This document shows, piece by piece, positions 45,985 through 53,674 of a stretch of DNA of 64,000 bases. The translations under genes were made by a program, and so were the position numbers. Source of the DNA: Neisseria perflava (GTDB lineage: Bacteria > Pseudomonadota > Gammaproteobacteria > Burkholderiales > Neisseriaceae); contig NZ_JALJYC010000002.1 of the NCBI RefSeq assembly GCF_024170405.1, positions 1 to 64,000 of the forward strand, written 5' to 3'. The notes under the pieces are model-generated. The model was not told the DNA's origin. It ran no database searches and worked only from the letters and a program-made list of their open reading frames with translations. Within the stretch, counting starts at the first letter, position 1; every line of letters begins with the position of its first letter.

Positions 45985-47870
45985 TACAAACTACACTGGT
46001 CGCGCCAGATTTCCCGAATCAACTTACACCAATCTTCGCTAAAGGTTTTGCTGTCGAACACCGGCGAGGTCAAGACTTGGTCGCGCATTTGAGCGCGAAG
46101 TGCGGTCAGTTTTGCGCGATTTTTTTCATCCGCCCAATACAAGGCTTTTTCGATGTATTCGTCTTTGGTTTGGCACACAAATTCCGCCAGCCCCGCTGCG
46201 CTCATCAGCTGTTCGCCTTGCCGCGCAATCATGCCCGGCAATGCCAGCGTTACCGTCGGCACGGCCATAAACAGCGCGTCGGTGGTGGTTGTGCCGCCGG
46301 GATAAGGGAAGGTGTCGAGAATCAAATCCACCGCGTTGTGCGACTTCAAATACTGCTCACGCGATACGGGCGGGAAAAATTGCAGGTTTTTGGCGTTAAA
46401 GCCAAGCGACACCAGCTTTTGCTGGAAACGGATTTGCGACGGCGTACCCGGCGCGTTGACGATGTTGCGGAAATGCCAGCGGGCATCGGGCAGCTTTTGC
46501 GCGATGTGCGCCCACACAGCCAGCACGTCATCGCTGATTTTCGACGGATTCTGATAGCAGCCGAAGGTCATGTAGCCGTTTTTCACGGCGGGCGGCGGCG
46601 CAACGGGCGCGTTGACTTTCGGCGGGCTCATGTTCAGGCGCGTGCTCGGCATGCGGTACACTTTTTCGCTGTACAGCGCTTCTTCTTCAGGCGGCACGCA
46701 ATAGGGGTCGGCAATCACGCCCTGCACATGCGGCAAACCAAGCGTGGCAAACCAGCCCAGCCATTGCAGTTGCACCGGCGCGGCCTGCCCCATAAAGATA
46801 CCGGCGCGGTTTGTCTGACCGGTGTAGCCGCTCAAATCAATCAGAATGTCTACGCCGTCGGCGCGGATTTGCGCGCGCACTTTGTCGTCGTTCCAAGCGT
46901 CGATGGCGTGCCAATGGGAAAATAACGGCCGCACGCGGCGGGTAAAATCGTCATCGGCGGCGGTGGTAAGATAGGCCGACCAGTCAAACTGCTTCACGGC
47001 GGCGCTGTTCAAGAGCCCGTCGAGAAAATAACCCACGGGGTGAAAGCCTTTCATGTCGGCGGTGACGATACCGATACGCAGCTTTTTATCGGGATTGGCA
47101 GCGGCCACGGGCGGTAGCTGCACATTAAACGCCTTGCTGCACGCCTCTGCATAGGCGATGGTTTCACGGGCAATCCGCGCCGCGTCGTAAGGCACGAGGT
47201 AATTTTGGATAAACGCCCAGTTGCCCAAGGCGTTGACATGTTTCGGATTCAGCGCCAGCACTTGGCGGAACCATTTGTCCGCCTGCGGCAGATTTTGGAT
47301 TTTGCGGCGGTACAATACGCCCAATTCAAAGGCCAATTCGTCGCTCGGCGCGATGTCAAACGCCCGTTGATAACGCTCCGCCGCCACGTCAAACTGCCCC
47401 GCGTCGATATGCAGCAGGGCGCGTAAACTCAAGGCCGCCACGTTGTCCACCTGCAATGCCAAGGCTTTGTCCGCCAGCGCTGCTGCTTGGTCGTTTTGCT
47501 TCAATTCGTGGTACAAACCCGCCGCGCGGATCAGGCTGTCGGGCTGCTGCGCGTAACCGCTTTGGTTTTCAATTTGCGCGATATCGTTTTTCAGACGGCG
47601 TACCTTGTCGCGCAACGCTTGGGTGTAGGCGCTCAAGGCGGCATGATTGGGGTAGGTTTTCAAGCTGCTTTCCGCTTCCGCCAAGGCCGCCGGCATACCG
47701 CGCTGCTGCTCGATATTACGCAACTGCGCCAGCCGCTGCTGCACCGCCTGTTCCGCCTGCGGATTCGGTTTGCTCTGCACTTTCACCCCGCCCTGCTGCA
47801 AGAGCTTGCTCATCAGCGGGTTCACCGCCGCCTTTCTCTGCTGCGGCATGCGTGTCGGTTTTTTACTCAT
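45984..47870 (-). CDS. TPR + SPINDLY-type GT41 glycosyltransferase, paralog 5
   Basis: 628 residues. The tag NPLMSKLLQQGGVKV is at 17-31. The first TPR units are degenerate (about 35-190); the linker NWAFIQNYLVPYDAARIARE follows. Catalytic counterparts are His277 in KGFHPVG, DLSGYTGQTNR from 345, Lys444 in GCYQNPSKI and DTFPYPGGTTT from 519. Its end matches paralog 4 while the segment before (about 470-515) matches paralog 8, which indicates a mosaic origin. AAGTGCGGT is in frame at 46098-46106. An 80-bp gap with a composite uptake-signal hairpin precedes it. Confidence 0.85.
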   Translation of the reverse strand: MSKKPTRMPQQRKAAVNPLMSKLLQQGGVKVQSKPNPQAEQAVQQRLAQLRNIEQQRGMPAALAEAESSLKTYPNHAALSAYTQALRDKVRRLKNDIAQIENQSGYAQQPDSLIRAAGLYHELKQNDQAAALADKALALQVDNVAALSLRALLHIDAGQFDVAAERYQRAFDIAPSDELAFELGVLYRRKIQNLPQADKWFRQVLALNPKHVNALGNWAFIQNYLVPYDAARIARETIAYAEACSKAFNVQLPPVAAANPDKKLRIGIVTADMKGFHPVGYFLDGLLNSAAVKQFDWSAYLTTAADDDFTRRVRPLFSHWHAIDAWNDDKVRAQIRADGVDILIDLSGYTGQTNRAGIFMGQAAPVQLQWLGWFATLGLPHVQGVIADPYCVPPEEEALYSEKVYRMPSTRLNMSPPKVNAPVAPPPAVKNGYMTFGCYQNPSKISDDVLAVWAHIAQKLPDARWHFRNIVNAPGTPSQIRFQQKLVSLGFNAKNLQFFPPVSREQYLKSHNAVDLILDTFPYPGGTTTTDALFMAVPTVTLALPGMIARQGEQLMSAAGLAEFVCQTKDEYIEKALYWADEKNRAKLTALRAQMRDQVLTSPVFDSKTFSEDWCKLIREIWRDQCSL

Positions 47871-47882
47871 AAAATTTCCTGC

Positions 47883-47946
47883 TTTTTGACCGCACTTTTT
47901 CAGACGGCCTTTTTATTCTGTTCGACAGTGCAAGGCCGTCTGAAAA
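47883..47946. repeat. composite Pasteurellaceae USS plus neisserial DUS, with DUS hairpin
   Basis: TGACCGCACTTT (47887-47898, complement AAAGTGCGGTCA) is directly followed by TTCAGACGGCCT (47899-47910), the complement of AG-DUS. A second DUS, AAGGCCGTCTGAAAA, lies at 47932-47946 and pairs with the first to form a hairpin. The same composite recurs at 53564-53588. It lies in the gap between the GT90 gene and paralog 5. Confidence 0.85.
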
Positions 47947-47950
47947 TGGT

Positions 47951-48838
47951 TTAAATCGCCAAAATCTTTTGCTGCAAGGCTTCAATCACTTTCGGATAGC
48001 TGAGTTTGTTTTCCACAAACGCCAGCGCATTGTCGGTGATTTTGTTGTAAAACCCGCTGCCCTGGCTTTCCACAAATTCCAGCTGCGCCATCAGGTCGGA
48101 CAAATCGTTTTTCACCGGAATAAAATGCTTATAGGGTTGCAAATCAAAGTGATAAAAGCCCTTCCATTTGCGCTCCTGCAAAAACAGCAGCCGCTGTGTG
48201 GCGAGCAGAAACGGAATGCGCCCGCTGTACCCCACGCCCTCGATGTCAATCAGGTATTTATAGCGGGCATGATCCGGCAGGGTCACATAATTTTTGCTCT
48301 CCAACACCGCGCTCACGCCGGTGGTCATGGCGAGAATTTTCTGCTTATTGCGTTTGGCAATGTCGGCAAACACCATGCGGTTGTGATGGGTAAAGCTGCC
48401 CACCCAAAACAGGCGTTCGTCCTCATAGGGCTGCCGCCCGCGCGCGATAATCTCGGCCTGCGTGTCGCGGTAATTCAAAATGCCCGACTGCGGCCAAGCA
48501 TCGAAGATAAAATCAGGAATCACATTGCCGATGTCTTTTTCATGCGCCACGCAATAATAAAAATGCCTCGGCTCGATCAGGTCTTTCACCGGCCGGTCGT
48601 TGGGGTGGATAATCAGCTCCTTGCTGATTTTATGCCCCGCCATATTCAGCCCGATCAGCGCGTCCAGCACCATGCGCAGCGTAGATTCGCCGCGCGTGTG
48701 CACGCTGCCGTACTGCTCCACCCCCGCCAACGCACCCTCTTTCACGCTCACGCGCAACACCGTGCGCGAATGGGGAATCACCTTCGGTTTGTCTTGTGCG
48801 GCGGGTGGTTTACGGGTCGTTCGGGTTATCGTTACCAT
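47951..48838 (-). CDS. GT90/CAP10-like glycosyltransferase, copy 1
   Basis: 295 residues, soluble. The C-terminal half carries the CAP10/GT90 signature: KYLIDIEGVGYSGRIPFLLA, then a variable stretch, then DLQPYKHFIPVKNDLSDL. These enzymes transfer xylose or other sugars to capsules or lipopolysaccharide (LpsA-like) in other organisms. The start MVTITRTTRKPPAA is basic, like paralogs 3 and 6. AAGGAAAACGAA precedes the ATG at 48838, and the frame extends 23 codons upstream without support. It starts 17 bp after paralog 6. Its last ~130 residues are nearly the same as those of copy 2, while the first half is diverged. Confidence 0.8.
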   Translation of the reverse strand: MVTITRTTRKPPAAQDKPKVIPHSRTVLRVSVKEGALAGVEQYGSVHTRGESTLRMVLDALIGLNMAGHKISKELIIHPNDRPVKDLIEPRHFYYCVAHEKDIGNVIPDFIFDAWPQSGILNYRDTQAEIIARGRQPYEDERLFWVGSFTHHNRMVFADIAKRNKQKILAMTTGVSAVLESKNYVTLPDHARYKYLIDIEGVGYSGRIPFLLATQRLLFLQERKWKGFYHFDLQPYKHFIPVKNDLSDLMAQLEFVESQGSGFYNKITDNALAFVENKLSYPKVIEALQQKILAI

Positions 48839-48855
48839 TTCGTTTTCCTTATTTT

Positions 48856-50700
48856 TCAGACGGCCTTGGCGCAGGCATCGCGCCAGATGTCGCGCATGAG
48901 ATTGCACCAGTCTTCGCTAAATTGCGCCGTATCGAATACCGGCGAACGGCGCACTTTATCTCGCATACCGGCGCGAAGTGCGGTCAGTTTTTCACGATTT
49001 TTTTCATCCGCCCAATACAGCGCTTTTTCGATGTATTCTTCCTGCGAACGACAAACCAGCTCGGGATAGCCCGCCGCGCTCATCAGCTGTTCGCCCTGCC
49101 GCGCTATCATGCCGAGCAGCGCCAGCGTGATGGTGGGTACGCCCATCCACAACGCGTCGGCGGTGGTGGTGCCGCCGGGATAAGGAAAGGTATCCAAAAT
49201 AATGTCTAAATCGTTGTAAGATTTCAAATATTCCTGCCGTGCGCTGCGGCCGCTGAAATGCAGTTGGGCGGGTTTAAAGCCCAAGCCGGTTAATTTTTGC
49301 AGCAACAGCGTATGCGCCGGTTTGCCCTCCGCCACGGCGCCGCCTTTGAAATGCCAATGCGCACTCGGTAATTTGGCGGCGATTTTTGCCCAGGTTGCCA
49401 ATACCTCATCGCTGATTTTCAGCGGATTTTGGTAACAGCCAAAGCTGATGTAGCCGTTTGCCAACACCGGCGGCGACAAAACCTCGGCTTCTTCACGCGG
49501 CGGCTGCATACACAGGCGCGTGTGCGGCAGCCGCCAGACTGTTTCGCTGTATAAATGTTCTTCTTCAGATGGCACGCAATAAGGGTCGGCGATAATCCCG
49601 TTCATATGCGGCAGGCCGGTGGTGGCAAACCAGCCCAGCCATTCGAGCTGCACCGGCGCGGTTTGCGCAAAAAACACGCCTGCGCGGTTGCCGCCGGTAT
49701 AGCCGCTCAGGTCAATCAGAATATCAATGCCGTCTGAACGGATTTGCTCGCGCACTTTGGCGTCCGACCACGCCTGTATGCCGTGCCAATGTTTGAAACG
49801 CGGCTTAACGGCGCGGGTCAGGCGGTCTTCTACGCTGTTATTGAGATAGGCCGACCAGTCGAATTGGCGCATGGCGTCGCCGGTAAGCAGCCCTTCCAGA
49901 AAATAGCCCACGGGGTGGGTGGCTTTTAAATCCGCCGTCACCAAACCGATGTGCAATTTTTTCTCAGGCTGGCTGGTGGCGACGGGCGGCAGCTTGATGT
50001 TGGTCGCTTTCACGCAAGCGGCGGCGTAGGCAAAAGTTTCGCGGGCAATGCGTTCGGCGTCGTAAGGCACGATGTAATTTTGAATAAACGCCCAGTTGCC
50101 CAGCGCGTCTTTGTATTTGGGGTCTAGCTGCATGGCGTGGCGATACCAACGCTCGGCCTGCGCCAATTCGTGCAATTTTTGATACGCCGTGCCGAGGTTG
50201 AAAGCGGTCATGGCGTCTTGCGGCTTGGCCGCGAGAATGCGCTCGAAATAGCCTACCGCCTCGCGGTAATTGCCCAAATTAACCTGCGTTGCGCCCAGCG
50301 TTTGCAGATTGGAAAGATTGTCCGGCTCCAACGCCAGCGCTTTTTCCAGCCATTCCACCGCTGCGGCAAATTGATTCAGACGGCGGTAGCAGGTGCCGAT
50401 ATTGCCCAGCACCACCGCGTGCTGCTCGTAATCGGGAATGCGCTGAAATTGGGCGATGGCTTCGTGATAGCGCTGGCAGCGCATCAGCATGACACCGGTG
50501 TTGTTGTTGAGCGCAAAATTATGCGGATACACCGCCAAAGCCTGCTGCGCCAGCGCAAGGGCTTCCTGCGCCCCGCGTTCGCGCTCGATACAGGCGATTT
50601 CTTCGTTGTATTCGCGGCTGCTTTTCTGCGGTTTGGCCGCAGGTTGCGGCGCGGCGGCAGGCTTTTTGCGCGTTCGTTTGACGGTAATGCTTAATGCCAT
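48856..50700 (-). CDS. TPR + SPINDLY-type GT41 glycosyltransferase, paralog 6
   Basis: 614 residues, the shortest copy. It starts with the basic type MALSITVKRTRKKPAAAPQ and lacks the NPLM tag. TPR repeats run about 30-205, and the linker NWAFIQNYIVPYDAERIARE follows. Catalytic counterparts are His262 in KATHPVG, DLSGYTGGN from 330, Lys428 in GCYQNPLKI and DTFPYPGGTTT from 503. The last codons AAG GCC GTC TGA are a DUS that provides the stop codon. It also carries an in-frame AT-DUS (49727-49738) and AAGTGCGGT (48976-48984). Confidence 0.85.
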   Translation of the reverse strand: MALSITVKRTRKKPAAAPQPAAKPQKSSREYNEEIACIERERGAQEALALAQQALAVYPHNFALNNNTGVMLMRCQRYHEAIAQFQRIPDYEQHAVVLGNIGTCYRRLNQFAAAVEWLEKALALEPDNLSNLQTLGATQVNLGNYREAVGYFERILAAKPQDAMTAFNLGTAYQKLHELAQAERWYRHAMQLDPKYKDALGNWAFIQNYIVPYDAERIARETFAYAAACVKATNIKLPPVATSQPEKKLHIGLVTADLKATHPVGYFLEGLLTGDAMRQFDWSAYLNNSVEDRLTRAVKPRFKHWHGIQAWSDAKVREQIRSDGIDILIDLSGYTGGNRAGVFFAQTAPVQLEWLGWFATTGLPHMNGIIADPYCVPSEEEHLYSETVWRLPHTRLCMQPPREEAEVLSPPVLANGYISFGCYQNPLKISDEVLATWAKIAAKLPSAHWHFKGGAVAEGKPAHTLLLQKLTGLGFKPAQLHFSGRSARQEYLKSYNDLDIILDTFPYPGGTTTADALWMGVPTITLALLGMIARQGEQLMSAAGYPELVCRSQEEYIEKALYWADEKNREKLTALRAGMRDKVRRSPVFDTAQFSEDWCNLMRDIWRDACAKAV

Positions 50701-50730
50701 ATTGCTCTCGTTTTCAGACGGCCTTGCGGC

Positions 50731-51642
50731 TTAATGCCTGGTCAGTAATTTTTGCTGCAAATTTTCAATCGCCGCCGCATAGGTCAGCTTGTTTTGCACA
50801 AATTGCAGCGCGTTGTCGGTGATTTTGTTGTAAAACCCGCTGCCCTGATTTTCCACAAATTCCAGCTGTTCCATCAGGTCGGATAAATCATTTTTCACCG
50901 GCACAAAATGCTTGTAAGGCTGCAAGTCAAAGTGAAAATAGCTGCGCCATTTGCGCTCTTGGATAAACAGCAGCCGCTGGGTGGCGAGCAAAAACGGAAT
51001 GCGTCCGCTGTATCCCACACCTTCGATATCAATCAAATATTTGTAGTCGCAATGGTCGGGCAGGCTCACATAAGGCGCGACCGGTTCGCCCGCCAGCGCT
51101 TTTTTCACCTGCGTGTTGTAGGCTTCAATTTTGTCGGCATTGGCTTTGGCAATGCGCATAAATTTGAAGCGGTTTTTGTGGGTAATCTGATTACCGATCC
51201 AAAACAGCTTGTCGCTTTTCCATTTTTGCCGCTGCCCGCGTGCGATGATTTCGTCAATCATGTTGCCGTAATGGGCAATGCCCGGCTCTTTCCACGAATC
51301 AAAAATAAAATCGGGAATAGCGTGCGCCAGCTCCGATTCGTCGCCCACGCAGTAATAAAAATGGTCTTTCTCCAATTCGCCGCGCGGATGGTCGCCGATG
51401 TGAATCACGATATCGCGTGTAATATCCTGCTTGCCGAACAACCCGATAAGCGCGTCAATCACCATTTTCACAGTGGATTCCCCGCGCGTGTGCATACGCC
51501 CGGTTTGCACCACGCTTATCAGCGAGCCGTGCTTGATGGAAATTTTTACCTGCGCATCTTGATCCGCCAAGGTCGGTATATCAATTTTCGGCGCAGTGCT
51601 CGTCATTCGATTGCCACGTATGCGGTTAACGCTGATTTTCAT
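50731..51642 (-). CDS. GT90/CAP10-like glycosyltransferase, copy 2
   Basis: 303 residues. The GT90 signature KYLIDIEGVGYSGRIPFLLA and DLQPYKHFVPVKNDLSDL match copy 1 almost exactly, and YYCVGDESELAHAIPDFIFD occupies the central part. The start MKISVNRIRGNRM is basic. Its ATG overlaps the TGA of paralog 7 in ATGA, so translation is coupled. It ends 30 bp before paralog 6. Differences from copy 1 concentrate in the first 190 residues, which suggests a changed acceptor with a common donor. Confidence 0.8.
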   Translation of the reverse strand: MKISVNRIRGNRMTSTAPKIDIPTLADQDAQVKISIKHGSLISVVQTGRMHTRGESTVKMVIDALIGLFGKQDITRDIVIHIGDHPRGELEKDHFYYCVGDESELAHAIPDFIFDSWKEPGIAHYGNMIDEIIARGQRQKWKSDKLFWIGNQITHKNRFKFMRIAKANADKIEAYNTQVKKALAGEPVAPYVSLPDHCDYKYLIDIEGVGYSGRIPFLLATQRLLFIQERKWRSYFHFDLQPYKHFVPVKNDLSDLMEQLEFVENQGSGFYNKITDNALQFVQNKLTYAAAIENLQQKLLTRH

Positions 51643-53537
51643 TGCGCACCGCCCTTCTCAGCTTTTTCACAAGCATCACGCCAAATCTCACGTATCAAAT
51701 CACACCAGTCTTGCGCGAACTGTTCCGTATCGAACACCGGCGAGGCCAGCACTTTATCGCGAATGGCGGCGCGAAGTGCGGTCAGTTTTTCGCGGTTTTC
51801 CGGTGCTGCCCAGTAAATGCCTTTTTCGATAAATTCGTCGCGCGAGCGGCAGACGAATTCGGGATAGCCCGCTGCGCTCAGGAGCTGTTCGCCTTGGCGG
51901 GCAATCATGCCCGGTTGGGTCAGGGTCATGGTGGGCACGCCCATCCACAGGGCTTCGACGGTGGTGGTGCCGCCGGGATAAGGGAAAGTATCGAGAATCA
52001 GGTCAATGCCGTTATAGCTTTGCAAATACTCTTGGCGCGGGCTCGGGCCTTCAAAATGCAAGTTGGCGGGGTTGAAGCCGAATTCTTCCAGTTTTTGCTG
52101 AAAATGCTGCTGCGACTGCGAACCTGGCACGTATTTGCCTTTGAAAAACCAGTGCGCGTCAGGGCGGGCTTTGGCGATTTCGCCCCAAGTCTGCAACACT
52201 TCATCGCTGAGTTTGCGCGGGTTCTGGTAGCAGCCGAAGGTGACATAGCCGCGCTCGTTGGCGGGCAGCGGTGCCACGGCGATGTCAAACTGCGGCGGCT
52301 GCATACACAGGCGGGTGTGCGGCAAGCGCCACACTTTTTCGCTGAACAAATGTTCGTCTTCAGACGGCACGCAATACGGGTCGGCCAACACGCCGTTCAT
52401 ATGCGGCAGGCCGGTGGTGGCGAACCAGTCGAGCCATTCGAGCTGCACCGGCGCGGTTTGGCCGAAGAAAATGCCGGCACGGTTGCCGTCGGCAAAGCCC
52501 GCTAAGTCGATTAACACGTCAATGCCGTCTGAACGGATTTGCTCGGCGGCTTTTTTGTCCGACCAAGCCAGAATATTGTGCCAATGTTTGAACAGTGGCT
52601 TCACTTCGCGCGTGAGTTCGTCGTCTTTTTCGCGCGGCAGATAGGCCGACCAGTCGAACTGTTTGGCGGCCTCGGACATCAGTAGCCCTTTGAGAAAATG
52701 GCCGACGGGATGGATGGCGTTCAAAGTCGGGGTGAGCAAACCGATGTGCAGCTTTTTCTCCGGCTCACGCGCCACGGCGGGCGGCAGATCGCTCGGATTG
52801 GCTTCAGCGCACAGCTTGGCATATTTCATGGTTTCGCGGGCGATGGCCTCGGCGTCGTAAGGGTGCATATAAGAACGGTTGAACGCCAAATTGCACAGCG
52901 ACAAAATATGCGTCGGGTCGGCATCCAAAATGCGGCGGTAACAGTCCACCGCTTTGTCCGCTTGGAAAGAATTGGCGTAGGCGCTTGCCAGATAAAACAA
53001 CGCGTCGGTGTTTTTCGGGTTGGCGGCAATCACTTTTTCATAGCATTCCGCCGCGTATTCATAACGCTCCACTTTGGCGTGCACCTGCCCCATCGCCAGC
53101 AACGCAGGCTCATAGCTCGGATCGACTTTCAACGAAGCCGACAGATATTCCGACGCCTTGCCGTAGTCGTTTTGCCGCAGCAGCGACACGCCGATGTTGG
53201 ACAGCGCCTGCGCGTCTTTTGCGTAATTCGGAATCTGTTTGAACGCCTCCACCGCTTCGGCATAGCGGCGGCTGCGCATCAGCATCACGCCGAGATTGTT
53301 TAAAATACCGCTGTGATTCGGGTATTTTTTCAGCGCTTCACGCGCATAATTCACCGCTTCGCCCGCGCCGCGTTCTTTTTCGATGGTGACGATTTCATTC
53401 TGCGCGGCTTTGGCGGCTTTCTCTTCCGCCGTCTGCTCGGCCTTTACCTTAACCCCGCCCTGCTGCAGGAATTTGCCCATCAGCGGATTCACCAGCGTGG
53501 CTTTTTTCTGCTTGGGCAGACGTGGTTTTTTACTCAT
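51639..53537 (-). CDS. TPR + SPINDLY-type GT41 glycosyltransferase, paralog 7
   Basis: 632 residues. The tag NPLMGKFLQQGGVKV is at 17-31 and TPR repeats run about 45-225. The linker is divergent (NLAFNRSYMHPYDAEAIARE in place of NWAFIQNY). Catalytic counterparts are His276 in NAIHPVG, DLAGFADGN from 344, Lys442 in GCYQNPRKL and DTFPYPGGTTT from 516. LDWFATTG replaces the usual LGWFATTG. It carries an in-frame AT-DUS (52522-52533) and AAGTGCGGT (51774-51782). It overlaps the following GT90 gene by four bases. Confidence 0.85.
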   Translation of the reverse strand: MSKKPRLPKQKKATLVNPLMGKFLQQGGVKVKAEQTAEEKAAKAAQNEIVTIEKERGAGEAVNYAREALKKYPNHSGILNNLGVMLMRSRRYAEAVEAFKQIPNYAKDAQALSNIGVSLLRQNDYGKASEYLSASLKVDPSYEPALLAMGQVHAKVERYEYAAECYEKVIAANPKNTDALFYLASAYANSFQADKAVDCYRRILDADPTHILSLCNLAFNRSYMHPYDAEAIARETMKYAKLCAEANPSDLPPAVAREPEKKLHIGLLTPTLNAIHPVGHFLKGLLMSEAAKQFDWSAYLPREKDDELTREVKPLFKHWHNILAWSDKKAAEQIRSDGIDVLIDLAGFADGNRAGIFFGQTAPVQLEWLDWFATTGLPHMNGVLADPYCVPSEDEHLFSEKVWRLPHTRLCMQPPQFDIAVAPLPANERGYVTFGCYQNPRKLSDEVLQTWGEIAKARPDAHWFFKGKYVPGSQSQQHFQQKLEEFGFNPANLHFEGPSPRQEYLQSYNGIDLILDTFPYPGGTTTVEALWMGVPTMTLTQPGMIARQGEQLLSAAGYPEFVCRSRDEFIEKGIYWAAPENREKLTALRAAIRDKVLASPVFDTEQFAQDWCDLIREIWRDACEKAEKGGAQ

Positions 53538-53563
53538 AAAGATTCCTAAAATTTTTTATTTTT

Positions 53564-53588
53564 TGACCGCACTTTTTTCAGACGGCCT
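53564..53588. repeat. composite Pasteurellaceae USS plus neisserial DUS (second copy)
   Basis: TGACCGCACTTT (53564-53575) and TTCAGACGGCCT (53577-53588) are one base apart. Read leftward, AAAGTGCGGTCA is followed by an A/T-rich tract, as in the extended Haemophilus-type uptake signal. It lies upstream of paralog 7. Confidence 0.85.
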
Positions 53589-53599
53589 TCTGCCAATTC

Positions 53600-53669
53600 G
53601 TAGGGTGGGCACTCGTTGCTCACCGCTTCAGCATTTCCCGAAATTGGTGGGCAGCAAGTGCCACCCTAC
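53600..53669. repeat. GTAGGGTGG palindromic repeat between GT41 paralogs 7 and 8
   Basis: GTAGGGTGGGCACTCGTTGC and, at the other end, GCAGCAAGTGCCACCCTAC form an imperfect inverted repeat of about 24 bp with a 21-base loop. GTAGGGTGGG-type palindromes occur widely in bacteria as small dispersed repeats. It may terminate or attenuate after paralog 8. Confidence 0.65.
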
Positions 53670-53674
53670 CCGCG

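Noticed and set aside
45984..47870. Degenerate first TPR units of GT41 paralog 5 as a frameshift.
   Set aside because: The frame is continuous, the tag and catalytic half are intact, and the region still looks helical, so divergence is the simpler explanation.
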